From: Alopecurus myosuroides
Lineage: Eukaryota; Streptophyta; Magnoliopsida; Poales; Poaceae
Length of the DNA stretch: 64,000 nt
Assembly (NCBI GenBank): GCA_028641055.1
Contig: CM054062.1
Coordinates: forward strand, 23,382,536 to 23,446,535
Direction: 5' to 3'
A program made the translations under genes and the position numbers. A model generated the notes under the pieces. The model was not told the DNA's origin. It saw nothing but the letters and a program-made list of their open reading frames with translations, and did no database searches. This document shows, in pieces, positions 33,404-43,844 of the stretch (its first letter is position 1; every line of letters starts with the position of its first letter).

Positions 33404-33475
33404 GACATGCCATGGATACTTGATGCAACATACTGGAGACGGCAGCAAGAGATTTATACAACCGATCCGGCTAGC

Positions 33476-33766
33476 GTTTTGATAACAGGATTACTTACTA
33501 GTGATGTGCCGTAGCCACTCTAGTTTTTTATTTATTTTGGTGACCCTTTGTGATCCGTGAGTTGTAAACACTTCTGTTTCAAACTTTACGGTGAAGTAAT
33601 AAAAATTTGCATGCATCATTTTGATGCGGAGGATGGGCCTATTGCTCGTTTTGAAAAAAAAAAAACTATCCTAATAAAGACCACAAATATTTCAATAATA
33701 ACGTGATTTCATCATGTTGACTAACACATGTGTGGAGCCTGAAAATGCAATGCAATTTGTAGGAAA
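33476..33766. other. Flank of the LINE relic, no feature recognised
   Basis: AT-rich DNA with a 14-A run ending near 33665; no gene. Confidence 0.4.
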
Positions 33767-33800
33767 CTAGACGAACAGCGCGCTTCGCCGCGCCGATTGC
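33767..33800 (-). mobile_element. Putative 3' terminus of a second Helitron
   Basis: On the minus strand a GCGCG-GCGAAG-CGCGC hairpin is followed 7 bases later by CTAG and a host T, the form of a Helitron 3' end. The opposite TC end was not located, so element length is unknown. Confidence 0.4.
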
Positions 33801-35223
33801 ATGACATAAACAGTGTGGTAAACTCATACTTAGACATGAGTTTGGCAGATGCATGCATGCGTCTCGGCATTCCACCATATGTTACACTCTAGCCTGTAGC
33901 TGGGCTCCCTCGGGGCTGCCCACCAATTGACCAATTGTAACAGTTCTAATTAAACAGGTTAAACTGGACGCCACTCGTTGTCCATATAATACTGGTCTTA
34001 AGCGGCCGTCTACCTACCTACATAATCCTACCTATGCCAAACTAATACACAAGAAAGAACACGGCAAAAAGTAGCTAGCACAATAAACATAGCATGTAGT
34101 GGCTTAACAGATTAGGTGCCATGTACATGCATGTGTAGTAGATTGGGTTTAATGATTAAACATACCATGTATAAGCATGTGCCAAGTCATGCCGTTACAT
34201 GGACTCGAGTAAACGTGTCCACTTATAGCCCACTTACAAACTGAGAGAGTACAATTCAAAGGATACTACAAACATTAGGATCATGTTAAACGCATCTGAT
34301 TTCTCAAGGTATTTCTTGGTTGATGTTTTCCGCTCAAACATGATAAAATCAAGACAAATTGATCTCATTGAAACTTGGAGAACATTCAGAAAAATCCAGT
34401 TCAAGAACTGGCATCACACATTTCATTCCATTTCTTCATCGGCTTTGTACCTGGTTCAGTTCAGAGAGTCAACAAAATATAACTATCAAGTAAAAAAGAA
34501 ATTGAATATCTACAAAAATATAGGGAAATAATATCTCACGGTTACAAAGAAAGACTTCTCATCCAACCATTAAGGTTTGGTTTTGCAAGTTGTAGGCATC
34601 ACAAATGCAGGCATGAGACACCATGAGTAACGGTTTAAATTGTCACATTTAGTAGCTGAACAAAAGAAATAACCCAAAATATGTGTAATTCTACAAACTC
34701 CGTTGTTCTCTAGCTAACACATGTTCAAACATTACTTTTAACTAATTATCTAGAAACGCCCTATGTGTCATTGGCATTCAACGCTTACATGTTGCCCCAA
34801 CTGAAAATAATTCATTTACCATTGCATCACTTTCCCAAATATCACTACTGAAGTGCTAAAGTACGTATGTTAGTTCTGATCAGAAAATCAGTAGATAATA
34901 TTGCGACATGGTATTAAATGAAGAATACATCCAAACAACATGAATATATAAGCTTTCAAAGATATGACGAACATAACAAAAAAAGTTGTCGTAGAAGATA
35001 AAAAATGGGCCAATTTCAAGTAGGCTTCGGGTGTTAGGTCGACAAAAGTTTCTAATAGGTCTTCGCTAATTCTTGCAACTTATTACCTCTACAAACTTAA
35101 GAAGTCAGCCCTGACAAATTATCAGAGGAACTCATATGTTTGAAGAGTAGAGCGTGTAGCATCAAACTTACGGAGACAACCTTAGCAACAATTAAAGTTG
35201 GTATCAACACTCCCTATATATAT
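33801..35223. other. AT-rich intergenic DNA, no gene seen
   Basis: May be partly the interior of the Helitron ending at 33767. No ORF above 82 codons, and none with protein character. Confidence 0.4.
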
Positions 35224-35312
35224 TGTCATGGTTAAGTTTAATCCAAAGGTGGAAGAATACTAACTTATTGTGGCAGTCTTCTACCACTTTTGGACTAAAC
35301 TTAGCCATGACA
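35224..35312. ncRNA. miRNA-like foldback (89 nt)
   Basis: Two 36-base arms (35225-35260 and 35276-35311) are inverted repeats with about five mismatches, several able to form G:U pairs, around a 15-nt loop. Size and arm pairing are in the range of a plant miRNA or small hairpin precursor. It could equally be a very small MITE. No known mature miRNA was recognised. Confidence 0.45.
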
Positions 35313-35887
35313 GTGAAATCATGCTAATTATCTTATCCTACTACAGGATATCAAAGGGAAATTTCGCATCATTTGCAGCATTGGTTTAGGGCATATTGCA
35401 CATATTCCAAACTGTCAAGGAAAGTGAACTCCTAAAAGATCACGAATAGTATTCCAAAGTGAGAAACAAAATAAGAATTCACTGAGATTCCAGTAGGCAT
35501 TTTCCCGTGTCTATTTTGAAAGAAAAGGGGTCTGATTCTTGGTGCTAATAAAATTTCCAGTGCGATAACACAACTGGTCAAGGAGATCCGCCAATTTAAG
35601 TGTCCCTAATGTTTCCAATAAAATTGAACACCATCTATGTATTCTTCTCCATATGACACAACTAACAATAGTATAAAATGGACCTAATGATCGGCCTAGG
35701 CATATATTAAGAAGAAACAATAAAGAGGAACAAAAGAACTCAATGCGCTATTTCTCTCGGTTGCTTCTCTCTATATATATACAGAGAGAGATCAGGATAT
35801 GAATAGAAGAAATGACAGATCCAAACCACAAACTCATAGGGATACTAAAGCTGCTCATGGAAGAGACAATATGGAATTTATGCAGAA
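35313..35887. other. Intergenic, no feature recognised
   Basis: AT-rich. A CTCTCTATATATATACAGAGAGAG near-palindrome lies at about 35768-35791. Confidence 0.4.
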
Positions 35888-36010
35888 GCGAGGCGGAGTA
35901 ATACCTTCTTCCGGACGGTCCTTCCAACGGACTTTGGCGGATGCCTACGCCTCCCCATAGACCTGGTTGGACACCGGCTCTGCCCCATGGTTCTTGGGGG
36001 ACGTCGTTGG
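35888..36010 (-). other. Possible exon of an unrecognised minus-strand gene
   Basis: A GC-richer segment flanked on the minus strand by an AG acceptor-like site and a GTATTA donor-like site at about 35907. One frame reads MGQSRCPTRSMGRRRHPP and then KSVGRTVRKK, very basic. It could be an exon, a UTR or a captured fragment. There is no homology I can name. Confidence 0.2.
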
Positions 36011-37095
36011 CAGCCTGTGCCCACTTATCGTCCTATAGAGCTGGCAAGCTTAAAAATAATACTACAAGCAAATATACCGATTTCAATTGCACAATTCACA
36101 AACCGGCATATTTCTAGTAACATGTTCCTGCACAACCATACGGCTTTCTCAACTGAGTTTGAAATGGTAAAAAAAAAGTGTGTGATAGAAAACCAAATAT
36201 CAGTGCCATACTTCTTATTTATGGCGCACCCTATGTGCGGTCATGTGTGTGCAAGTATTGTGGGCTCGGTGTAATCTTTCGGTTCAGGCCTAATTGCGTT
36301 AATGGTACCCCTCTTGAGGCAATCATATGATTGACTGATATTTAATTGTTGATTTAGCTCACAAGAAGAAGTCAATAAACCTGAGCAGCTGCAAAATGAC
36401 CTCATCAATACCTGGTCAGCTTCGCAGATAAAACTCATAAACCATTTGCAAAAAAGGGTGAAATAACAAAAGGGTGATGGATAAAGCTTCCCAACATGCA
36501 TATAAGTAGTGATCATGGTAGATCATAGTTAAGTTAAAGCTTCACTTAGATGATTGGTCTCTAGAAATAAAATTCAACCTAGAAAAATAATAAGATGAGA
36601 CACACACAAGTGGCTATCACAATCACATATGGAACATTGGATGATCTTTGGACTAATTAAATATATGATTCCCTCGGGATTTACACTGGAAAAATAATAG
36701 CGACTGCACATGGTAAATCAACTATTTGGAAAAACACACATCACAACCAGTCATTACAGTGGTTACAAAAGGAGGTCATAATAAACTGGTCATTTGAACC
36801 TTTTTTTTATAAGTCAAGTTTAACCAAGTCGCGCAGGAATACACAACACATCAAATTGTTGAAATAGAAAAATATTGTATTTCTAGAATTCTAAATAATC
36901 ATGCATACCATTGGTGCACTCACTGCAGCAATGGTATACCTCACTTTGAGCCAATAAAGATTTTACCAGGATAAATAATGTTCTCTAGCCATAACATAGG
37001 GGAATGTTGTATGGATAATTTCTTAGTTATTCTGACATGTCCTAGCAAAAAAGAACAACACATTTAAGTATGTCTTAAGTGGGAAATAAATATTA
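36011..37095. other. AT-rich DNA, no gene seen
   Basis: No recognisable coding or repeat content. It would be intronic if the exon-like segments at 35.9 and 39.7 kb belong to one gene. Confidence 0.35.
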
Positions 37096-37256
37096 CTCCC
37101 TCCGTATCGAAATATAAGATGTTTTGGCATTTCCTTGACAATATGTACCTAGACATGTTTTAGTGTAAGATGTATATGAATCTACACACTAAAACATGTA
37201 TAGATACATTATATCTACAAAATGCTAAAACATCTTATATTTTGATATGGAGGGAG
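37096..37256. mobile_element. Stowaway MITE (161 bp)
   Basis: CTCCCTCCGTATCGAAATATAAG at the left and its inverse at the right, flanked by TA on both sides (37094-37095, 37257-37258). The internal arms also pair (ATGTTTTGGCATTT / AAATGCTAAAACAT; CTAGACATGTTTTAGTGT / ACACTAAAACATGTATAG), so the whole element can fold as a hairpin, as is usual for Tc1/mariner-derived Stowaway MITEs. Confidence 0.93.
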
Positions 37257-38382
37257 TAATATAATAATAAATATATTTCTTCACACACTCCGGATGGAAA
37301 GTAACTAAAGAAACAACGACATGGCCAAATGATAAAACCAGATCTCTCATTTTGATATGTACAACTGAGCATGCAAACACAAACAATGTCGCAATCGTGA
37401 TCTCTAGGACATTCTCTGACCATCATATTACAAAGAGTAACTCCAATTAAAGTCTAGTATTTAGAAGGAGACTTGGTAAGAAAGAGCGAAAAGAAAACAT
37501 CAAGGAGAGCAGCAACCTACATGCCTACCTGGAAAGCACAAAAACTACACAAAGGGAGAAACATGAAAACTCGGACCTATTTACATCGGAACTAAGGGTA
37601 TATGGAGAATGTCAAGCAGAGTAATAACAACACAATTAGAAGGAATAAAAATAACTGGAATTATATGCAAGTAGCAAGCATAGGAATAACATCACGACAA
37701 ATTACATCCACTGAAGAAACATTAGTAATACATGCACTTTTTTTTGAGTGGCATAGATTTTGAAAGATTATGGTTTTGCAAAATTCGTTTATGATATTGT
37801 TCTATGATTTCTGGTAGAGGGGGACGGATAGTCAGAACTAACACCACGGAGATGGCAGCCAACAAAAATGACCACCGTCTAAACGGGCTATCCTCGTGCT
37901 TAAGAGAGAAAATGAGCACAATGCAAGTTTTTCGCTCTCTAAATCCCATTGAGTATATTTTTCAAATTAAAATGACTGAAATTTTAGCATCAATTGCATA
38001 CATTTCCGTTTGGAAAGTGTGCCAATAAAAAAAGAGAAATTTATAATTCAATGAGTCATAGACTAAGCTCTAAAATACGTCCAATCTAATCTCTAAAATA
38101 AGGCACTTATGGCTGAGCACACATAATATGCCTGTAGCATGTGAAAGATGTATAAGAAGTCACAAGGCCAAGGATAATTTTGTAGGATCGAACAATGGTA
38201 AGTGGACTATAAAACACTCAAAAATGGAAAATAAGCCATAAACACATACGGTAAATTACTTGAAAATGGAACATGTACCTCAAATAAAATCCAGGGACTG
38301 AAGCCCAAATGGAGTATTAGATACATTCCAAGTAGCAAGCAGCACATATTTTGTAGCCTCTAAACTACCTTACTAAATTATC
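37257..38382. other. AT-rich DNA, no gene seen
   Basis: No recognisable feature. Confidence 0.4.
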
Positions 38383-38406
38383 GGGGGGGGGGGGGGGGGG
38401 GGGGGG
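38383..38406. repeat. Poly-G tract of 24
   Basis: Uninterrupted G run followed by CTCCCCC. It is prone to slippage and quadruplex formation, and its length may be unreliable in an assembly. Confidence 0.95.
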
Positions 38407-39688
38407 CTCCCCCAGCTATATTTTAGATATATTAGTATATCACTACACGTGACCAACAATATATTGAAATGATCAATGCATCAAACTGCCACTAACTTAA
38501 GCAAACCACCACTGGAGTGTTTCTTCTTCTGAGGCCTTGCCTTAAATAAATTGAAGTCAGTATAAAATAACGTCAAAGTTTCGGTTACCTAGATATTTTA
38601 CCTAATAGGCAAATACACAAGGAAGAATAATAATTAATAAAGCTGTTCGTACTATATTTTCTTACAGACTTTAGCTAGAGGGTTCTTTAACCGAGAGGAT
38701 CGTAAGATTTAACTTGCAAATGTCAGTGCTAGTATGGAAATATGAGAGCTAAATAATCTGTATAGATAAAATAACACAAAATAACCTGAGTAACTCACGA
38801 TATCTTCCAAATTACAACCAAATGAGCTAGCTTAAATACTTCATTCCAAGGAATTTTTCGAGGTATCATTCTTAGGAATTCCAAACCACAAAATCTGCAC
38901 CATGATATTAAAAGATGTCATATATCCCCATTTCATATAAAAAAATATTACAAAAAATTATAATGATGAAGCGATTATGAAAACTACGTCCAGGTCTCTC
39001 TCCCACAAACTCCACACTCGACATCATGCCTCCTAAACTTATGACCTCCAGAAAAAAAAGTTAATTAAATATCACAATGAGATCTCTATTGAGGAACAAA
39101 CATCTGCATGCATTATGCAAAATGAGCATTATGATGCATAAGTGGTGATAAATAAGGCATGTGAGCAACATACCAGAAAATGAAAATACACCTCATGTAA
39201 AACGAAAAACAATTCATTCCATTGGCCTTAGCTCACATAATACAAAGTAATGCAACACCCATTCTACCATTTGATGTGAATAGATAAAAAAAAATCCTCA
39301 AATGATAATGTACGGTAGAAAAATAATTCACATGTCCTAGTCCAAGTTGTAGGAACACCAACTATATTGCAGACACATGTATGAGCACCCGTATTATTCT
39401 GTCAACTGACAAACCATTGTGTCAGCACAGGTAAAACAGGAAGGAAGTACGCATACTACTATACTATTTACAACTGGACTCCAACCATGGGTGTTGCCTT
39501 AACATGCATCAACAAGAGAATAGAGATGGCGATACCACAGGAACGAATCAGTGATGCGGGGAACGGCCAAGTTAAATCGCAGACAAATCGGAGCCTTGCA
39601 GAATAACGACAGGAAGAAATATGAGCCACACAAGGAAACACATAACAAGGGAGCACGAGATTCAAACAAACCGAATCATCGATGTCCT
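38407..39688. other. AT-rich DNA, no gene seen
   Basis: No recognisable feature. Confidence 0.4.
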
Positions 39689-39845
39689 TTGCGAATTCCC
39701 GCCTGAGTTGCTCAGCATCGGCGTCCTGGAGGAGCTCCTGCCTACTGGCCGAGGCGGAGGCCGGCGGGTAGGTAGATCGGCCGTCGTTGTCGTCGTCCAG
39801 GAGGGGCTCCTGCCCAAGCCATGAGGTGGAGGACAAGTAACGCAA
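39689..39845 (-). other. Possible first exon of an unrecognised minus-strand gene
   Basis: From ATG 39845 the frame reads MRYLSSTSWLGQEPLLDDDN and continues acidic and Glu/Leu-rich (ELLQDADAEQLRREFAKDID) up to a GATTCG/GTTTGT donor-like site. Upstream DNA (39.9-40.5 kb) is promoter-like with GGCCCA/TGGGCC motifs. The codon composition is gene-like, unlike the DNA on either side. Later exons were not found with confidence. The family is not recognised. Confidence 0.3.
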
Positions 39846-41209
39846 ATAATAGCAACCCTACGGAGCTGAGCCGCCGTCCAACAGGACCATCAAGCGACAG
39901 TGGCGGAGGATGGATTTCTTTTAAGTTCGGGCGAAATTTGTAGCATAAATAAATTGATGTAGAAACCAAAGTAATCCGGACACATTAATATTTTATATAG
40001 TTCTAGATATAATCACTTAGTATAATGGACATAGAAACATATTTAAGTAAAAGAAGAGTCTTAAAACATACTAAAAAATTCTGATTTCCTCTAGCTAGAA
40101 AAATTATTAGAAATGATCAAAAAAATATTACTACATGTATATATACACTTGCCAAACAACTTAGTTCGGGGATGATGATCGCGTCTCACACCTTCACATT
40201 TGAGGGGATTTTTTTTCTTAATCGGAACTTACTTATTCCATTCCCTGGGCACAGTTCGCTGGCCACCAGCACGAATGAAACCAAACACGTCTACCTAAGC
40301 AACGCAAGCCACAAGCACTCTCCAGCGTAAAGAAAAATTGGTAAACAAAGGTTTTTTAGAGGCACCGGGCTGCGAGTGGTCCTCTAACTTGGCCCAAGGA
40401 AAACCCACGATCCAGCCCACCACATCTGCTCCCCTTTCTTCTTCAACCAAACGCCTAGGAACAGAGCACGAACCCACCGTCGAACAGGAACGAATCTGAT
40501 ATGTTGCCAATGCGTGAGATTCATACATGTACTTGATTTTTTGGCAAATATCAAGGTAGGGCGGCCGCCCCTGTCAAGCGGCCAAATCCCTCCCGTGGAA
40601 ACCGCGCCGACGACCCAAAGCAGCACATCAAAAGCAGTCAAGCAGGACCGCGCCACACCTCCAGCCGATCTTGAGCCTCGCCGCCACACCCAACTCCCAA
40701 CCCCAAAACCAGCATGCGGAGCAGAACAGAGGAAAAGAATTAGACCAAGGTACAGTCAAGGAAGGGAGCTATTTGTGTGTTGCCGGCAGGCCTCACATGG
40801 GAGAAGGAGGGCACATGATGGCCGGAGAGAAGAGGGCAAGGACGGATCTGGGAATAAGGGGGCAAACTCCAGTGGAAGAAAGCCAAGCGGTGACGGCGAC
40901 GCGGCTGCGGCCTGCACTCGGTAAGATAGAAGGGCTGGGTTGGGGGCCAGGTTCGACCGTTCGAGGGTGCGAGTGGTGCGAGAGCAGAATCTTTTTACTA
41001 TACACGGTTGAAGATGTAGCCGGTCTCTCTCAACTGTGGGCCTAGCAGTAGCTCGCGCGCGGAGGGTGCCTCAGGAGGCGGGTATTTTACCAAGCTTACA
41101 GCTTAGATTAATGAGAGAGTGCAATCAATACTAGAGAATACAAATGCTCATGTAGATACCCTGTGTGGTGTACTCTGATTGGTTGCATGCATGTGAGTGC
41201 ATGATAGAG
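39846..41209. other. Intergenic or promoter-like DNA
   Basis: 40380-40930 is GC-richer, with GGCCCAAGG and CCAGCCCA motifs common in plant promoters, and could be the promoter or 5' leader of the minus-strand candidate at 39.8 kb. Short open frames on both strands show no protein character. Confidence 0.35.
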
Positions 41210-41630
41210 TTGCATTCTTTTGTGTTTAGTTGTGTATTTTGACATATGTATAGGTAAAACATAGTAATGAAGAAACCGTAAAATTTGAAATCATCATCAA
41301 CAAATTACAACAAATTAGTTTAGGCTATCCTCACTATGTGCATATTCTCTTTCGTGACAAGGGTTTTCTGCCTAGACACAAACATGTTGTTGTCTCTTCC
41401 GCTCATCATGTTTGCATCGCTGGGCTTCCCACACGATGAATGCATGTACTCCCTGTGTTCTACTAGGATTTAACGCATTTTAGCAAGCTAAACTAGTTTG
41501 GTAAAACGTCTTATATTTTGAAACAGAGGAAGTACAACTTACAAGCTAGACGAATTTAAGTAAAAAATCATTAATGCCAAAAATTAGAGACTCCGAAGGG
41601 ATCGACTCCGGCCGGCCACTAGATTTAGAT
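41210..41630 (-). other. 3' flank of the pectate lyase gene
   Basis: Reference copy for the three degenerate flank copies at 10.3-11.2 and 24.5-25.3 kb. It also contains the Stowaway MITE listed separately. The 3' UTR should lie here; a polyadenylation signal was not fixed. Confidence 0.6.
41449..41532. mobile_element. Short Stowaway-like MITE (84 bp)
   Basis: CTCCCTGTGTTCTACTAGG on the left and an imperfect inverse (TTTTGAAACAGAGGAAG) on the right, flanked by TA dinucleotides. It lies about 100 bases past the pectate lyase stop codon and could be inside the 3' UTR. It is absent at the matching place in the degenerate copies. Confidence 0.75.
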
Positions 41631-43069
41631 TTAGCAGGGTTTGCCAGGCCTGCAAGGCATGGAGCCGGCGTATCGCGTGAGCCTTGTGACGTATGATCCC
41701 GCCTTGGGCTTGACGAGGTCCCTCTTGTCAAACTTCCTCTGGATGGAGCCGCCGGTGTTAGTGAAGATGGCGCCATTCAGCAGTAGGTCCTCCTGCGAGT
41801 GCCACACCCAGTTCTTCCACTCCCCCTCCCCCGCGCCAATCTGCTTGGTGATCTGCTTCGCCGCGAGGTTCGGCGGTGCCATGTAGCGGTTGCCATGGCT
41901 GATGATCGTCGGGTTCTTGCTTCCGCCAATGGCGTACATGAGCCAGTGGGTGTAGTCGTTGTTCACCACGTGGAAGAATCCCCATCGGCACCTAATTTAG
42001 CACAAGGCAATGTACGCATTAGTGTACGAACTAATGTAACATTTTTCTTTTTCTTTTGAGAGGCAAATTAACTTGATTGAGATGATGATGACCTTGGCAT
42101 TCTCTGCACGAGCCCTCTTCCGAAGTGGTTAAAGGCGACCGTGATCTGCATGATCACATCCTTGGGGTTGCTGTCGCTGGAGCCGAAGAGCATGACGTCG
42201 TTGTGGTTGGTGAGGTGGCAGTTGGAGATGGTGACGGCGGTGGACTCTGCGATGACGTCGATGAGGCCGTCCTGGCAGTTGGACAGGGACAGGTGGTCGA
42301 GCCAGACGTTGGTGGAGCCGAAGACGCTGACGCCGTCGCCGTCGGACTGGGTGCGGAAGCCGGCGTGCTGCGGCGAGTCCCGGATCCTGCCGCCCTTGCC
42401 GGCGATGAGGTCGTTGACGTGGATGTTGTGGATGATGACGTTGTGTGAGTACTGCACGGTGATCTGGCACCCATCGGCGATGCGCACCTGCGCGCCCCGG
42501 CCGTCGATGGTCTTGTCGCTGCCCACCATCAGCTCCTCCTTGAGCTTGATCAACATGGACTTGGCGAAGATGATCCACAGGGGCTCCTTCTGGATTACGC
42601 CCCACCGGAGCGTGCCGCGGCGCGGTTCCAGCACGTTGTCGTCGCTGCCGTCCGTGACGATGTAGATCTTCCCGCGGAGCCCGCCCGTGGTGTTCCGACC
42701 GAACCCCTGCGCGCACCGCGCCAGGCGCTTCCGGTCCGTGGCCCAGTTCTTGCGGCACCGCCAGCACCGGTCGATCGGGTTCGTCGCCAGGCAAGGCCCG
42801 GCGAACTTGTGGTGCTTGCCAAGCATCTGTCGCCTCGCGCTGGTCTCCTCCTTCATGGCTCGGTGGACGGCGCGGTTGAAGCTGTTGGTGACCTCCATGG
42901 GGTCAGGGTGGTAGGTGGCCTCCGCGGCGGCGCGGGCCTGCAGCCTGCGCTGCTCCCAGTGCTCGTCATATTCGGCGATGTTGGCCTCCGAAACGGCCGC
43001 CGAGGACAGGAAGAAGAAGACGGCGTACAGGAGGAAGGAGACGGGCCTGCTCCACTGGAACCCTTCCAT
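41631..43069 (-). CDS. Pectate lyase (polysaccharide lyase family 1)
   Basis: Two exons, complement(42093-43069) and complement(41631-41991), joined by a 101-bp GT-AG intron inside an Arg codon. The product is 445 residues, normal for plant enzymes. Pectate lyases cleave de-esterified homogalacturonan by beta-elimination with calcium, in the cell wall. Seen: a signal peptide (SFLLYAVFFFLSSAAVSEA, about 11-29); an N-terminal pectate-lyase domain with NPIDRCWRCRKNW; the parallel beta-helix core with DGDGVSVFGSTNVWLDHLSLS (calcium-binding Asp region); NHNDVMLFG; and FNHFGRGLVQRMPR leading across the intron to CRWGFFHVVNNDYTHW, which holds the catalytic-arginine region of the family. Frame and splice sites are intact. 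GC-rich coding is typical of grasses. The start was chosen for the signal peptide. A TATA box lies about 195 bases upstream. Pollen or tissue-softening roles are family-based guesses. Confidence 0.95.
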
Positions 43070-43264
43070 GGTTCACTTTTTTTTATAAGATTCTATATAG
43101 CTCGATCTTCTCGATCGATCCTTCCCTTACAGTACCGCTGCTGCGATCGAGCTCCCCTTCCTCCTACCTCGTGATCGATGGTCTTGACTATTCGGTATGT
43201 GAAGGTAGGACGGTGAGCTCCATCAGGGTTATTGCTCGATCGAGGTGGCCACGAACGGAGAGGG

Positions 43265-43272
43265 ATATATAG
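43265..43272 (-). promoter_or_regulatory. Putative TATA box of the pectate lyase gene
   Basis: CTATATATC on the minus strand about 195 bases before the ATG, in otherwise GC-rich promoter DNA. Confidence 0.5.
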
Positions 43273-43844
43273 GGCCGGGCGTTTCCAGAAGAGATTTGAA
43301 ACTAATTAGGGAGTGGTGAAGCGACGAGGGAGGAGAGCGCAACTCGCGCATGCTTCGGCGTGTTGTCGCCTTGAATGAATGAAATTCAAGGCGCGTGCTT
43401 GGCCTGTGCATGCCTCTCGCCCGTGTTTGGAGTCTCCTACAGTACTATTCTTGGTCGCTATGCATGCATATGCAACGTTCAACACTTCTTTTTCTTACAC
43501 GAGGCAACCAAAAAATTAGACATTTCATTTATCTAAACTACTTATAAAAGAGCAAACTTCCTAGATATAATAGATCTCAACCGTTAAATGACATAAATCC
43601 AACACACAAAATACCTCCGATGTTGAGTTGTCCAATACACATTAAAATTACAAAAGGTGGCACCGCCAAGTGACTTAAACCAAACCGGTACAGAGTGCGG
43701 ATTTCCCACATGTACATTGGTCCCCACCTACTATCACAGCCGTTGGATTTGGAAAAGGTCCACTCAGTCAATGTTTTTGATTCTTGTATTTCTGTATTTG
43801 ATTCTTGTATGAATCTATTTGATTCTTTCTTGTATGAATCTGGC
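43273..43844. other. Intergenic, contains one member of a three-copy repeat
   Basis: 43692-43760 (GTGCGGATTTCCCACATGTA onward) recurs directly at 47408-47470 and, inverted, near 47165-47220. 43770-43842 is rich in the phrase TTGATTCTTGTAT. Confidence 0.55.

Larger units (their letters stand above)
29740..33475 (+). pseudogene. LINE-type zf-RVT relic, interrupted by two transposons
   Basis: The left part (29740-30281) translates, with one frame change near 30050-30110, to a reverse-transcriptase zinc-binding (zf-RVT) tail: INILMWLSHKKVLLTND, HGSKRRCFRNKEESIQHLF, then SIRVGVCAIIWTICNMHNEF and HWIRTWSYLQPVEEP. The reading resumes after the insertions at 33405-33475 (MDT, stop, CNILETAARDLYNRSG), as in intact relatives. 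The zf-RVT domain lies C-terminal to the reverse transcriptase of plant LINEs. No reverse transcriptase is found upstream, so this is a 3' fragment. It is non-functional. 30282-33404 is inserted DNA. Confidence 0.75.

Noticed and set aside
34283..34531. 82-codon plus-strand ORF
   Set aside because: AT-rich, random-looking composition, no homologous pattern, and no gene context.
42068..43174. Long ORFs antisense to or shifted from the pectate lyase (221, 174, 121 codons)
   Set aside because: Low-complexity shadows of a GC-rich gene whose real frame has clear family motifs.
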